Positions 42,641 to 52,222 are shown, counted from the stretch's first letter. The stretch: 64,000 nucleotides of DNA from Micromonospora sp. RHAY321 (GCF_023896955.1 NZ_JAMHIW010000021.1:46600-110599), one strand, 5' to 3'. Notes: generated from the sequence alone by a model not told the origin. A program made the numbers and translations.

Positions 42641-44104
42641 ATGGCCGACATGCACGACCTGACCGCGTTGGAGCAGGCCGCCGCGGTAGCCCGTGGCGAG
42701 CTGTCCAGCGCGGACCTGGTCGAGCACCACCTGCGCCGGGTGGCGGCGATCGGCGACACGGTCGGCGCGTTCGTCACGGTCACTCCGGAGCTGGCCCGGG
42801 AAGCCGCCCGCGCGGCCGACGCCGTGCCCGCCGAACGTCGCGGCCCGCTGCACGGCGTACCGACCGCGATCAAGGACCTCACCCTCACCGCCGGGGTGCG
42901 CACCACCTTCGGCTCGGCCGCCTTCGTCGACTTCGTCCCGCCGGTCGACGCCGACGTGGTCCGGTTCATCAAGGCCGCAGGGCTCGTCAGCCTCGGCAAG
43001 ACAACCACCTCCGAGCTGGGCTGCTCGCTCTACTCCGAGGGCCGGGTCGCGCCACCGGCCCGCAACCCGTGGCAGCTCGCGTACACCGCCGGCGGATCCA
43101 GCGGCGGCGCGGCGGCGGCGGTGGCGGCCGGGCTGGTCCCGGTCGCCCAGGGCTCCGACGGTGGCGGCTCGCTGCGCATCCCGGCGTCGCTCTGCGGCCT
43201 GGTCGGCTACAAACCCAGCCGTGGCCTGGTCTCCGGCGGGCCGCTCGGCTCCGGCGCGTTCGGCCTGCCCACCAGCGGGCCGCTCGGGCGGACCGTCACC
43301 GACGTCGCTGCGCTGCTCGACGTCATGGCCGTTCCGGTGCCCGGCGAGCCCTACCTGCCGCCCGTCGCCCCGGCCGGCGGTTACCTGGCGGCCGCCCGCC
43401 GGGCCGAGCCCGGCCGGCTGCGGATCGGTCGTTTCACCACCCCGATGCTCGCCGACGAGCCGGTGCACCCCGACTGCGTGGGCGCCGTGGACCGGGCCGC
43501 CGCGCTGCTCACCGCCGCCGGCCACGAGGTGGTCGAGGTGCCGCCGCCGCTCGGGCCGGAGGCGTGGCCGCTGTTCGAGATCATCTGGTACGTGCTGGCG
43601 CTCGCCCCGGTGCCTCCGCAGAGGGAGGCAGAGCTGTTGCCGCTGACCCAGCTGCTGCGGGCCCGCGGCGCCGAGGTGTCCGCCGGCACGCTCGCCGCCA
43701 CCCTGGGCGAGCTGCAGGCACAGGTCCGCCTCGGCGTTCACCGCACGGCCGGCTTCGACCTGCTGCTCTGCCCCACCCTCGCCGCGCCGCAGGCGCCCGT
43801 CGGCTGGTTCACCGCCGACGGTGACCCCGCGGCCGATTTCGACCGGCAACGCCGCTTCTCGCCCTACTGCGCCGTCTTCAACGTCACCGGCGACCCCTCC
43901 GTCTCGCTGCCGGTGGGCACCACGGCCGAGGGGCTGCCCGTCGGGGTGCTGCTCACCGGCCGGTACGGCGACGACGAGCGGCTCATCGCGACCGCTGCGC
44001 AACTGGAGAACTCCAGTGGCGGATGGGATCGGCACCCCGCAATCTGGCGGGCCGTCGACTCCGCTAACGTGAATGGCGACGGAGTCGGGCGGTCGGCGTC
44101 ATGA
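42641..44104 (+). CDS. Amidase-signature family amidase
   Basis: 487 aa. Catalytic Lys in GVPTAIKDLTLTAGV, cis-Ser in TAGGSSGGAAAAVAAGL and nucleophile Ser in GSDGGGSLRIPASLCGLVGYKPSRG are all present. The substrate is unknown. It follows the kyn operon but has its own -10 box, so co-regulation is not implied. A formamidase role is conceivable, but true kynurenine formamidases belong to other folds. ATG 42650 is an alternative start. Confidence 0.88.
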   Translation: MADMHDLTALEQAAAVARGELSSADLVEHHLRRVAAIGDTVGAFVTVTPELAREAARAADAVPAERRGPLHGVPTAIKDLTLTAGVRTTFGSAAFVDFVPPVDADVVRFIKAAGLVSLGKTTTSELGCSLYSEGRVAPPARNPWQLAYTAGGSSGGAAAAVAAGLVPVAQGSDGGGSLRIPASLCGLVGYKPSRGLVSGGPLGSGAFGLPTSGPLGRTVTDVAALLDVMAVPVPGEPYLPPVAPAGGYLAAARRAEPGRLRIGRFTTPMLADEPVHPDCVGAVDRAAALLTAAGHEVVEVPPPLGPEAWPLFEIIWYVLALAPVPPQREAELLPLTQLLRARGAEVSAGTLAATLGELQAQVRLGVHRTAGFDLLLCPTLAAPQAPVGWFTADGDPAADFDRQRRFSPYCAVFNVTGDPSVSLPVGTTAEGLPVGVLLTGRYGDDERLIATAAQLENSSGGWDRHPAIWRAVDSANVNGDGVGRSAS

Positions 44105-44158
44105 TCGTCCATCCGGCCCGGTTTTTCGAGGTCCTTCTTCCGCCTGGGGGCGTTGGGA

Positions 44159-44479
44159 TTGTCTGTTACCGAGACGTTGCTGGTCTTCGTCGGCATCCCG
44201 GCGGCCGCCGTGCTGCTGATCGCCGGTCTGGCCTACGCCGGTAGCCGCGGCGATGGCACCGGTGGTGGCGGTGGCGGTGGCGCCAAGCGCTACCGGCCGG
44301 GCCGGCCCTTCGACTTCACTCCGGTCTGGTTCCTGGCCCGTCCGGAGCAGCTGGCCGACTCGGCCGGCACGGCGCTGACCGCGGGCGCGCAGGCGCCGGC
44401 GTTGACCAGCCACAAGCTTGAGAAGGCCAGCGTCGAGGCGCCGGCCGGCGGAACCGGAGGCGCAAGTGACCGTTGGTGA
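44159..44479 (+). CDS. Small one-transmembrane protein
   Basis: 106 aa. An N-terminal transmembrane segment (TLLVFVGIPAAAVLLIAGLAY) is followed by a Gly-rich linker and a cytoplasmic or extracytoplasmic Pro/Phe stretch YRPGRPFDFTPVWFLA. It starts at TTG 44159, with GGGGG 8 nt upstream; TTG 44153 is the other option. It overlaps the DUF5130 gene by 14 nt, so the pair is co-translated. Function unknown. Confidence 0.65.
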   Translation: MSVTETLLVFVGIPAAAVLLIAGLAYAGSRGDGTGGGGGGGAKRYRPGRPFDFTPVWFLARPEQLADSAGTALTAGAQAPALTSHKLEKASVEAPAGGTGGASDRW

Positions 44480-44873
44480 GGAGCAGACGAGGACGGAGAA
44501 TCCGCCCGAGGTGCTGGACGGGCCGTTCTCGACCCGTCAGCTGCTGCGCATCGACGAGGCGCTGCGCCTGGCCGACCAGGGCACCGGCCTGGTCTTCTCG
44601 GTCTTCGTCGGTGGTCTCGACGAGCCGATCCGGGAGCACGCCCAGCGGCTGCACCGCCAGCTCGCCGACCCCGACAAGTCGGTGCTGATCGCGGTGTCGC
44701 CCAACCAGCGCCAGCTGGAAATCGTGACCGGACGGCACGCCCGCAAGCGCATCCCCGACACGTACGCCAAGCTGGCCGCGCTCTCCATGGTCGGCGCGTT
44801 CAGCGGGGGCGACCTGGCCGGCGGCATCATCAACGGTCTTGACCAGCTCGCGAGCCACGCCGGCAAGGGCTGA
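44466..44873 (+). CDS. DUF5130 / TPM-domain-like protein
   Basis: 135 aa. The segment DGPFSTRQLLRIDEALRLADQGTGLVFSVFVGG and LIAVSPNQRQLEIVTGRHARKRIPD match actinobacterial DUF5130, related to the TPM phosphatase-like fold. Function is unknown. GTG 44466 has GGAGG with 5-nt spacing; the start is inside the preceding gene. Confidence 0.78.
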   Translation: MTVGEEQTRTENPPEVLDGPFSTRQLLRIDEALRLADQGTGLVFSVFVGGLDEPIREHAQRLHRQLADPDKSVLIAVSPNQRQLEIVTGRHARKRIPDTYAKLAALSMVGAFSGGDLAGGIINGLDQLASHAGKG

Positions 44874-44889
44874 GCACCACTCGTACGAC

Positions 44890-44920
44890 GAACCCCGGTC
44901 CGCATCGCGGGCCGGGGTTC
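44890..44920. terminator. Strong hairpin between DUF5130 and pepN
   Basis: 14-bp stem (GAACCCCGGTCCGC / GCGGGCCGGGGTTC) with one G-U pair and an ATC loop, between convergent genes. Confidence 0.75.
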
Positions 44921-44993
44921 GGTCTGCCCGGGGCTGTCCGGGGGATCGGCACGGGCTCCCGCCCACGCCGACCCCCCGGTCGCGTACCGCCGA

Positions 44994-47549
44994 TCAGGCG
45001 CCCTGGGCGTCCTTCGCGCGGGCCTTGAGCGCCCGCACCACGCCGTCGCGGCCCTCGGCGACCAGCCGGCGCAGCGGGCCCGGGTGTCCGTCGCCGGCCA
45101 GCCACGCGTCGGTGGCCGCCACCGTGTCGTCCTCCACCAGGTAGGTCGGGTACGCCAGCTGAGCGAACTCCTGCGCCGGCTCGCTGTCCCGGGTGGCCCA
45201 CACCTGGCCGACCGCCGTGAAGTACCGCTCCCGGTACGGCGCGACCAGCTCCACCTGCGCCGGGTGGGCGAAGCCCTGCAGCAGCGCCCGGTGCCGCCAG
45301 TTGGGCAGCGCGTCCGGGCCGGTCAGCAGCGCCCACACGGCGGCCTTGTTCTCCGCCGTCGGCACCAGCGCGTGCACGTACGCGGCCTCCCGCTCGCCGC
45401 TGGCGGTGCGGTCGCTGGCCAGCTCCGCCTCGATCTCGGCGGCACCGGCCGCGCCGTTGGCCACGAGCGCGCCGAGCACCGTCCACCGCAGTTCGGTGTC
45501 CACCGTCAGCCCGGCCGGCACCGAGCCGTCCAGCCAGCCGCGCAGGGCCGCCAGGTCCTCGTCGGAGCGGGCAGCCGAGGCGTACGCCCGGGCCCAGGCC
45601 AGTTGGAACCCGCTGCCGGGCTCCGCCGCGGCGAGGGCGTCCTTCGCGGTGCGGGCCAGGTCGGCCCAGCCGGTCGGCGCCCAGGCCGGGTCGGCGTAGA
45701 GGGTCAGCGTCGTGGTCGCCTGTCGCAGGGTGGCGGTGACCAGGTTGATGTCGGTCTCGCCCGGCAGGCCGGCCAGCACGAGCGCCACGTAGTCGCGGGC
45801 GGGCAGCTCGGCGTCGCGGATCATGTCCCACGCCGCCGTCCAGCACAGCGCACGGGCCAGCGACGACTCGAAGCCACCGATGTGCTGCACCACCGCGGCC
45901 ATCGAGCGGTCGTCGAGGCGCAGCTTGGTGTAGCTCAGGTCGTCGTCGTTGAGCAGCAGCACGTCGGCCGCCCGGACACCGCGCAGCTCGGCGAGGTCGC
46001 TGCGCTCACCGGTCACGTCCACCTCGTACCGCTCGCGGCGCACCATCCGGCCGTCGGTCAGGTCGTACAGGCCCACGCCGATCCGGTGCGTCCGCAGCGT
46101 CGGGAACGCGGCCGGCGCCTCCTGCAGGACCACCACCTGCTCGTACGTGCCGTCCGCGCCGATGGTCACCTCCGGCCGCAGCGTGTTGACCTGCGCGGTC
46201 TCCAACCACTGCGCGGCGAACTTGCGCAGCTCCCGACCGGAGGCCGCCTCCAGCTCGGTGAGCAGGTCGTCGAAGGTGGCGTTGCCCCAGGCGTGCTTGC
46301 CGAAGTACGCCCGCAGCCCGGCCACGAACGGCTCCTCACCCACGTAGGCGACGAGCTGCTTGAGCACGCTCGCACCCTTGGCGTAGGTGATGCCGTCGAA
46401 GTTGACCTCGACGGCCTCCATGTCCGGCATCTCGGTGTAGACCGGGTGGGTGGAGGAGAGCTGGTCCTGCCGGTAGCCCCAGTTCTTCCGGATCGACAGG
46501 AACGTCGTCCACGCCTCGGTGAACCGGGTGGCGTTGGTGTTGCACCAGTGGCTGGCCCACTCGGCGAACGACTCGTTGAGCCACAGGTCGTTCCACCAGC
46601 GCATGGTGACCAGGTCGCCGAACCACATGTGGGCCAGCTCGTGCAGGATCGTGTTGGCGCGCTGCTCGTACTCGAAGTCGGTGACCTGCGAGCGGAACAG
46701 GTAGTGCGACTCGGCGTGCGTCACGCAGCCGAAGTTCTCCATGGCGCCGGCGTTGAAGTCGGGAACCCAGAGCTGGTCGTACTTCGGCAGCGGGTAGCGC
46801 ACCCCGAACTTCTCGTGAAAGAAGTCGAAGCCCTGCTTGGTGATGAGGAACAGGTCGTCCGAGTCGAGGTAGGCCGCCATCGACGCCCGGGAGAACACAC
46901 CCAGGTCGATGCCGTCGTGGGTGTCACGCACCTCGTGGTACGGCCCGGCGCACATCGCCGTGATGTAGGTGCTCATCCGGGGGGACTCGGTGAAGTGCAG
47001 GGTCTTGAGCCCCTCACCCGCCGGCTCCTCACGCTCCACCGGCATGTTGGACACCGCCCGCCAGTGCGCGGGCACGGTGGCGTGCCAGGTGTAGACGCTC
47101 TTCAGGTCAGGCTGGTCGAAGCAGGCGAACACCCGCTGCGCGTCGGCCGTCTCGAACTGGCTGTAGAGGTAGGTCTCGCCGTCCACCGGGTCGACCGTGC
47201 GGTGCAGCCCCTGCCCGCTGCTGGAGTAGCCGAAGTCGGCGTCGACCACGAGGACGTTCTCGCTGTCGAGCCCGGACAGCGTCAGGCCCTTCTCGGCCGA
47301 CCAGTCCGACAGGTCGACCGGAGCGCCGTTCAGCGTGGCGGAGCGCACCGAGTCGGCGGCCAACTCGATGAAGGTGCTCGCACCCGGCTCGGCGCAGCGG
47401 AACCGGACCTCGGTCGTCGACCGGAACGTGCGGCCGTCGGCCGCCAGCACGGCGCTCGACAGGTCCAGACTGATGTCGTACCCGGTCACGTCGAGCAGGC
47501 GTGCCCGCTCGGTCGCCTCGACCTGCGTCAGGTTGCGCACTCCCGGCAC
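44994..47549 (-). CDS. pepN: Aminopeptidase N (M1 zinc peptidase)
   Basis: 851 aa. GAMEN (268-272) binds the peptide N-terminus, HELAH (303-307) plus Glu326 in NESFAE bind zinc, and Tyr in FDGITYAKGASVLKQL stabilises the transition state. A C-terminal ERAP-like helical domain follows. It is the cytoplasmic broad-specificity aminopeptidase of actinobacteria. GTG 47549 is preceded by GGAG with 7-nt spacing and gives the usual N-terminus (MPGVRNLTQVEA). It lies downstream of and convergent with DUF5130. Confidence 0.94.
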   Translation of the reverse strand: MPGVRNLTQVEATERARLLDVTGYDISLDLSSAVLAADGRTFRSTTEVRFRCAEPGASTFIELAADSVRSATLNGAPVDLSDWSAEKGLTLSGLDSENVLVVDADFGYSSSGQGLHRTVDPVDGETYLYSQFETADAQRVFACFDQPDLKSVYTWHATVPAHWRAVSNMPVEREEPAGEGLKTLHFTESPRMSTYITAMCAGPYHEVRDTHDGIDLGVFSRASMAAYLDSDDLFLITKQGFDFFHEKFGVRYPLPKYDQLWVPDFNAGAMENFGCVTHAESHYLFRSQVTDFEYEQRANTILHELAHMWFGDLVTMRWWNDLWLNESFAEWASHWCNTNATRFTEAWTTFLSIRKNWGYRQDQLSSTHPVYTEMPDMEAVEVNFDGITYAKGASVLKQLVAYVGEEPFVAGLRAYFGKHAWGNATFDDLLTELEAASGRELRKFAAQWLETAQVNTLRPEVTIGADGTYEQVVVLQEAPAAFPTLRTHRIGVGLYDLTDGRMVRRERYEVDVTGERSDLAELRGVRAADVLLLNDDDLSYTKLRLDDRSMAAVVQHIGGFESSLARALCWTAAWDMIRDAELPARDYVALVLAGLPGETDINLVTATLRQATTTLTLYADPAWAPTGWADLARTAKDALAAAEPGSGFQLAWARAYASAARSDEDLAALRGWLDGSVPAGLTVDTELRWTVLGALVANGAAGAAEIEAELASDRTASGEREAAYVHALVPTAENKAAVWALLTGPDALPNWRHRALLQGFAHPAQVELVAPYRERYFTAVGQVWATRDSEPAQEFAQLAYPTYLVEDDTVAATDAWLAGDGHPGPLRRLVAEGRDGVVRALKARAKDAQGA

Positions 47550-47762
47550 TGTTCGTCTCCATCCCACATCTCGCCGTACGCCCGGCGGCGCCCGTCCGTC
47601 GACCGCTCGTGGCAGCCGGCCCGGACCCGAGTCTTCCATGTACCGCCAGTCGGCGGTGGCCGAGGTCACGCTCTGATTCGGGTGCCGTCCGGTGCGAGCG
47701 GGGGTGAAGATTCGGGGAGACGCCGGATTGCCGGCGCCACCCTGTCGCGAAGGGACCTCACC

Positions 47763-48389
47763 GTGACCGAACGTGTCACCGCCGACATGTGGTTCGACCC
47801 GGCCTGCCCGTGGGCGTGGATCACCTCCCGCTGGCTGCTGGAGGTCGAGCAGGTCCGTGACGTGGACATCCGCTTCCACGTGATGAGCCTGGCCGTGCTC
47901 AACGAGGGTCGGGACGAGCTGCCCGAGGAGTACAAGTCGTTCCTCAGCACCGCCTGGGGCCCGGTGCGGATCTGCATCGCGGCCGAGCAGCGGTACGGAA
48001 ACGACGTCCTGCGCAAGCTCTACACCGCGCTCGGCACCCGGATCCACCTCGGCAAGGAGGAGCGGGGTCCGGAGCTCTACGTCGCCGCGCTGACCGACGC
48101 CGGCCTGGACCCGGCGCTGGCCGCCGCCGCCGACAGCACCGACTACGACGAGGCACTGCGGGCCAGCCACGAAGCCGGCATGCGCCCGGTCGGGCAGGAC
48201 GTCGGCACCCCGGTCGTCCACGCGCCCGGCCCGGACGGCAGCCCGGTCGCCTTCTTCGGTCCGGTGATCACGCCGGCGCCGAAGGGCGAGGCGGCCGGTC
48301 GGCTCTGGGACGGCGTGCTGCTGGTCGCCGGCACCCCGGGCTTCTACGAGCTGAAGCGCACCCGCGAGCAGGGCCCGATCTTCGACTGA
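47763..48389 (+). CDS. DsbA-fold oxidoreductase, Rv2466c-like mycothiol-dependent nitroreductase family
   Basis: 208 aa thioredoxin-fold protein with the active-site CPWAW (Cys-Pro-Trp-Ala) near residue 15, then a helical insertion and cis-Pro region VGTPVVHA. Mycobacterial Rv2466c is mycothiol-dependent and has CPWC; here the second Cys is Ala, which favours a monothiol mechanism (inference). GTG 47763 follows GAAGGGA. It is divergent from pepN. Confidence 0.85.
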   Translation: MTERVTADMWFDPACPWAWITSRWLLEVEQVRDVDIRFHVMSLAVLNEGRDELPEEYKSFLSTAWGPVRICIAAEQRYGNDVLRKLYTALGTRIHLGKEERGPELYVAALTDAGLDPALAAAADSTDYDEALRASHEAGMRPVGQDVGTPVVHAPGPDGSPVAFFGPVITPAPKGEAAGRLWDGVLLVAGTPGFYELKRTREQGPIFD

Positions 48390-48401
48390 TCCACGACCAC
48401 C

Positions 48402-48449
48402 ACGCGCCCCCGTTCCAGGCATCGTCGGCTGCCCGGGCCGGGGGCGCGT
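48402..48449 (+). terminator. Hairpin after the DsbA-like gene
   Basis: ACGCGCCCCCG and its exact complement CGGGGGCGCGT form 11 bp with a 26-nt loop, starting 12 nt after the stop. Confidence 0.55.
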
Positions 48450-48582
48450 CGCGTTCGCCGCCGGGTGCGCTCTGGGTCGACGGCCGTCGCTGCGTCACCG
48501 GGGGGCGGGCGGCGTCGTTTCCCTCGGTGTCCGCCGCAGCGACCCGCAGGGCCGCACCCCGCAGCTCGTGGAGGCAATCCCG

Positions 48583-49215
48583 ATGGCCAAGCACCGTGCG
48601 TCCGGTGACGATCAACTGACCCGGCAGGGGGTGATCGAGACTCCCGGCGCGGCCTACTGGTCGGTCGACGACTCCCGCTGGCCGTCGGTCCGTCCCGACC
48701 TGCCCGCCCACCTGGTGGACCTGCTCGCGCCTCCCATCGTGGTCGGCGTGGCCCGGGTTCCGGTCACGTCACGCCTGACCCCGCCGGGGCCGCCCGCCGA
48801 GTCCGGGCCGGTCGGGCCGCCGACGTCGGCCGCGCGCCCCGTGCCGGCCGAACTCGCGACACCACCCGCCGATCTCGCTCCGGGCAGCACGCCGACCGAT
48901 CTTCCGGCATCGCTCGGGGCCTCCGTGCCGGCCGTACCGCCGGCGCCGCCGTTGGCCGTGCCGTCGGCGGCCGCACCGGCCGAGCCCGCGCCGCCACCGC
49001 CGGCGCCCACCACGCCACGGCCGGTGCCGACGCCGCCGCTGAGCCCCCGGCCCGTCCCGGCACCGCCGCTCGAACCGCGTCCCGTGCCCGGCCCCCCCGC
49101 GGCGCCCCGCCGCAACGCGACCACCGGGCCCGCCGCGACCGGCCGCCGGGGCAACGGCGGCCCCGCCGCCGGTCGGCACCGCCGGCACAACGGCACCTCG
49201 GGCCGCGCCGGCTGA
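48583..49215 (+). CDS. Proline-rich hypothetical protein with RPVPxPP repeats
   Basis: 210 aa. The first 70 residues look folded (QGVIETPGAAYWSVDDSRWPSVRPDLP), while the rest is a disordered Pro/Ala tract that includes three tandem RPVP(T/A/G)PP units before a basic tail (GRHRRHNGTSGRAG). There is no signal peptide. ATG 48583 has GGAGG with 8-nt spacing; GTG 48568 is too early. Function unknown. Confidence 0.6.
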   Translation: MAKHRASGDDQLTRQGVIETPGAAYWSVDDSRWPSVRPDLPAHLVDLLAPPIVVGVARVPVTSRLTPPGPPAESGPVGPPTSAARPVPAELATPPADLAPGSTPTDLPASLGASVPAVPPAPPLAVPSAAAPAEPAPPPPAPTTPRPVPTPPLSPRPVPAPPLEPRPVPGPPAAPRRNATTGPAATGRRGNGGPAAGRHRRHNGTSGRAG

Positions 49216-49281
49216 CAGGCGTCGGCACTTTCATCTGGTGGACGCCGTGCGGGTCCCCGTCGGTGGCGACCCCGTCGCCGG

Positions 49282-49287
49282 TAGCGT
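49282..49287 (+). promoter_or_regulatory. -10 box for the near-leaderless DUF1015 gene
   Basis: TAGCGT is 8 nt before ATG 49296. Confidence 0.4.
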
Positions 49288-49295
49288 CAACGGGC

Positions 49296-50495
49296 ATGAC
49301 GGTCGTGCATCCGATCGCCCGGGCCTGGATCACCACTGGCGGCACCGGCGCGCAGAACTACGACGAGTTCGCCGACGACGCGGAGATCACCGCGATCATC
49401 GAGGCGAACCCGCACAGTGCCCTCGGCATCGAGATGCCGCACCGGGCGCCGGAGAGCCAGGGGAAGTCCTTCCTCGACGCGCTGCCCGACGCGGTGGCCC
49501 GCTTCGCCGAGGCCCGGGCGGACGGCAGCTACACCCCGGCCGAGCAGGTGACGGTGCTCTACCGGATCAGCGCGCCGGGCGAGGAGCCCGCGTACGGGCT
49601 GTTCGCGATGGTGGACACCGACCAGATCTCCACCCGGGCCGACGAGCCGGGCCTGGTCATCCGCAACGAGGACGTGTTCATCGCCAAGGTGCGGGAGCGG
49701 GTGGCGCTGGCCGAGGCGCTGGGTCACCTGCTCTCACCCGTACTCCTGCTGCAGACCGGGTGCGGCGACGAGCTGCACGCCGCGCTCGCGGCGGCGACCG
49801 ACGCGGCCGGCGCTCCCGCCGCCACCGACACCGACCAGGCGGGGCGCACGCACGCCATCTGGCTGCTCGGCCCGGGCCCGGAGCAGGACGCGCTGACCGC
49901 ACTCGCCGGCGGGGGTGACCTGGTCGTCGCCGACGGCAACCACCGCAGTCTGGCCGCCCAGACCGGCGGGCTGCGACAGTTCCTGGCCGTGATCACCACC
50001 CCGGCGTCGGTGGCGATCCAGCCCTACAATCGGCTGGTCAGCGAGCTGACCACCACGCCGGAGGACCTGCTGGACCGGCTGCGCGCGGCGGGTGCCGACA
50101 TCGAGCCCATCGACGGCCCGGTCGAGGTCCCGGAGGCCGGCGGCACCGTCCACCTCCGGCTCGCCGGCCAGGGGTACGCGGTACGCCTGCCCGCCACCGC
50201 CGAAGGCCCCCTGGAGAACCTGGACCACGCCCTGGTCGAGCGGCTGCTGCTGCGCGACGCGCTGGGGCTGGACCCGGGCGACAAGCGGATCACGTACGTC
50301 GGCGGGGACTACCCGGCGAGCTGGCTCACCGGCGAGGTCGACGCCGGCCGGGCCGAGCTGGCGATCCTGATCGCGCCGGTGACCGTGGCGGACTTCGTGG
50401 CGGTCAACCTGGCCCGCGAGAAGATGCCGCGCAAGAGCACCTGGTTCACCCCGAAGGCACGTGGCGGCCTGGTGGTCGCCGAACTGCCCCGCTGA
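49296..50495 (+). CDS. DUF1015 family protein
   Basis: 399 aa. VVADGNHRSLAAQTG is the family's conserved DGxHR core, with ENPHSALGIEMPHR-like N-terminal and CTWFTPK-like C-terminal motifs (MPRKSTWFTPKARGGLV). The family is found in bacteria next to serine and other amino-acid biosynthesis genes; its biochemical role is unknown. ATG 49296 is set by the -10 box. Confidence 0.8.
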   Translation: MTVVHPIARAWITTGGTGAQNYDEFADDAEITAIIEANPHSALGIEMPHRAPESQGKSFLDALPDAVARFAEARADGSYTPAEQVTVLYRISAPGEEPAYGLFAMVDTDQISTRADEPGLVIRNEDVFIAKVRERVALAEALGHLLSPVLLLQTGCGDELHAALAAATDAAGAPAATDTDQAGRTHAIWLLGPGPEQDALTALAGGGDLVVADGNHRSLAAQTGGLRQFLAVITTPASVAIQPYNRLVSELTTTPEDLLDRLRAAGADIEPIDGPVEVPEAGGTVHLRLAGQGYAVRLPATAEGPLENLDHALVERLLLRDALGLDPGDKRITYVGGDYPASWLTGEVDAGRAELAILIAPVTVADFVAVNLAREKMPRKSTWFTPKARGGLVVAELPR

Positions 50496-50527
50496 CCGTC
50501 CGCACGACCGTGTGACGAACCCGGCTC

Positions 50528-50553
50528 GGGGACGCCGCCCCTGCGGCGTCCCC
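50528..50553 (+). terminator. Hairpin after the DUF1015 gene
   Basis: GGGGACGCCGC, loop CCCT, then GCGGCGTCCCC: 11 perfect base pairs. Confidence 0.75.
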
Positions 50554-50566
50554 AATCACGGCCTGA

Positions 50567-50572
50567 CAGACT
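50567..50572 (+). promoter_or_regulatory. -10 box for leaderless rpiB
   Basis: CAGACT, 7 nt before ATG 50580, right after the preceding terminator. Confidence 0.45.
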
Positions 50573-50579
50573 GCCCGGT

Positions 50580-51044
<465 letters not shown>

Positions 51045-51047
<3 letters not shown>

Positions 51048-51068
51048 CCGGCTCGGCGGGCGGTCAGC
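51045..51068. terminator. Small bidirectional hairpin between convergent rpiB and 51064 gene
   Basis: CTGACCG and CGGTCAG with a 10-nt loop overlap both stop codons. It is short, so weak support. Confidence 0.35.
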
Positions 51069-51432
51069 GTGGGGGGCGGGGGAGTTCCTCGCGGGGCACC
51101 CAGTTGCGGCGGACGACCACCACCCGGGCCTCGGCCTCGGCCAGGTCGTCGTCGGTGGGCCGGGCCGCGTCCCGGGCTCGCAGTGCGGCGCTCAGGCCCA
51201 CCTGTGACGAGCCGGAGCCGACCAGCCCGCGCAGCCCCCGCTCGCCGTCGCGTTCGTCGCCCGCCGGGCCGCGTTGACCGCCGGAGCCGGCCGAGCCCCG
51301 GCGGCGGGGCGGCGGCTCGGCGGCGTCGTGCACGTCCGCCGTGCTGGCCGTGGGGCTGTCGGCGCCCCGTCCGGCCGCTTCGGAGTCGGGGTGGTGGCGC
51401 AGCCGCCGCCGTCGTCGGTCCGGGTCACCCAT
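51064..51432 (-). CDS. Conserved small hypothetical protein
   Basis: 122 aa; the N-terminal two thirds are Arg/Gly/Ala-rich and probably disordered, whereas the C-terminal LSAALRARDAARPTDDDLAEAEARVVVV and RNWVPREELPRPPR look conserved and may be the functional part. No domain recognised. ATG 51432 has TACGGT 6 nt upstream on the minus strand. Confidence 0.65.
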   Translation of the reverse strand: MGDPDRRRRRLRHHPDSEAAGRGADSPTASTADVHDAAEPPPRRRGSAGSGGQRGPAGDERDGERGLRGLVGSGSSQVGLSAALRARDAARPTDDDLAEAEARVVVVRRNWVPREELPRPPR

Positions 51433-51438
51433 CCGCCG

Positions 51439-51444
51439 ACCGTA
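51439..51444 (-). promoter_or_regulatory. -10 box for the leaderless 51064 gene
   Basis: On the minus strand this reads TACGGT, 6 nt before ATG 51432. Confidence 0.45.
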
Positions 51445-51521
51445 CCCCGCCCGGTGTGGGATCCGGCACCGTCGTGTCCGGCCCGCGCCGGACGGGCTCG
51501 GCGCCCCGTTTGTCGGCTGGC

Positions 51522-51527
51522 TACCCT
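51522..51527 (+). promoter_or_regulatory. Candidate -10 for the 51571 gene
   Basis: TACCCT lies 43 nt before ATG 51571. Confidence 0.3.
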
Positions 51528-51570
51528 CGGATCCAGGCGGCGGTGTGCCGTCGGTCAGGGGGAGGACGAG

Positions 51571-52116
51571 ATGGCAGACCAGACGCAGCCGTGGGCGGAG
51601 CGGACCGTGGAGGTGCCACCGCAGGCCGGCGTCGAGGTGCCGCCGCAGCGGGACGGGTTCCGCCGGGGCGTGGCGCCGGTGGGTCAGCGGCGTAGCCCGC
51701 GGACCGAGCCCTTCCCGGTGGTCGAGCAGGACCCCACCGGCACCGGCTGGCCGGGCGGCCCGGTGCCACGCAGGCCGCTGAGCTGGCATCTGGCGCGGTT
51801 GCGTCGCGGCGGCGAATGGAGCGCGGCGGCTGGGCTCTTCGCGTTCGTGTGCTGGGGGATCTGGGCGCTCTCCGGCCAGGGTGACCTGAGCGGTCCGCTG
51901 CTGGTGCTGGTGCTGAGCCTGCTGGTGGCGGTCGGCCTGTTCGCGTTGTCGCGGCTGATCGGCCGTGTCGTGCTGGAGCGGCAGCTGGGACGGGTCCGGC
52001 GCAGCGCGCGGGGCGCGCACCTGGCGACCGCGGTCTTCCTCGCCGGTCTGGGTGTGGCCTGGCTCCAGCAGACCGAGTGGGTCGTCTCGGCCTGGAACTG
52101 GATCTCCTCGAACTGA
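51571..52116 (+). CDS. Hypothetical membrane protein
   Basis: 181 aa. A Pro-rich, Gln-rich cytoplasmic N-terminus (about 70 residues) is followed by two hydrophobic segments (AAAGLFAFVCWGIWALSG and LLVLVLSLLVAVGLFALSRL), a basic loop and a third hydrophobic region near the end (ATAVFLAGLGVAWLQQ). No family was recognised. ATG 51571 is preceded by GGGGGAGG with good spacing. Confidence 0.7.
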   Translation: MADQTQPWAERTVEVPPQAGVEVPPQRDGFRRGVAPVGQRRSPRTEPFPVVEQDPTGTGWPGGPVPRRPLSWHLARLRRGGEWSAAAGLFAFVCWGIWALSGQGDLSGPLLVLVLSLLVAVGLFALSRLIGRVVLERQLGRVRRSARGAHLATAVFLAGLGVAWLQQTEWVVSAWNWISSN

Positions 52117-52222
52117 TCCGGGGCACGCCCGGGCGGGCCGGCCAGCGCCGCCCGCCCGTGCGCCCGTTCGCGGCCACGCCGCGACACCGGTCGTCTCCCC
52201 ACCAGGCAGGGCCGCTGCTTAC

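Noticed and set aside
42641..44104. Amidase as the missing kynurenine formamidase
   Set aside because: Known formamidases are not amidase-signature enzymes, and the amidase has its own promoter; mentioned only as a possibility.
45084..48389. A 1101-aa open frame antisense to pepN, and similar long antisense frames (for example 4289-6982 minus, 9032-11338 minus)
   Set aside because: Long stop-free frames on the opposite strand are expected in sequence with this GC3. They have no family motifs and lie over well-recognised genes.
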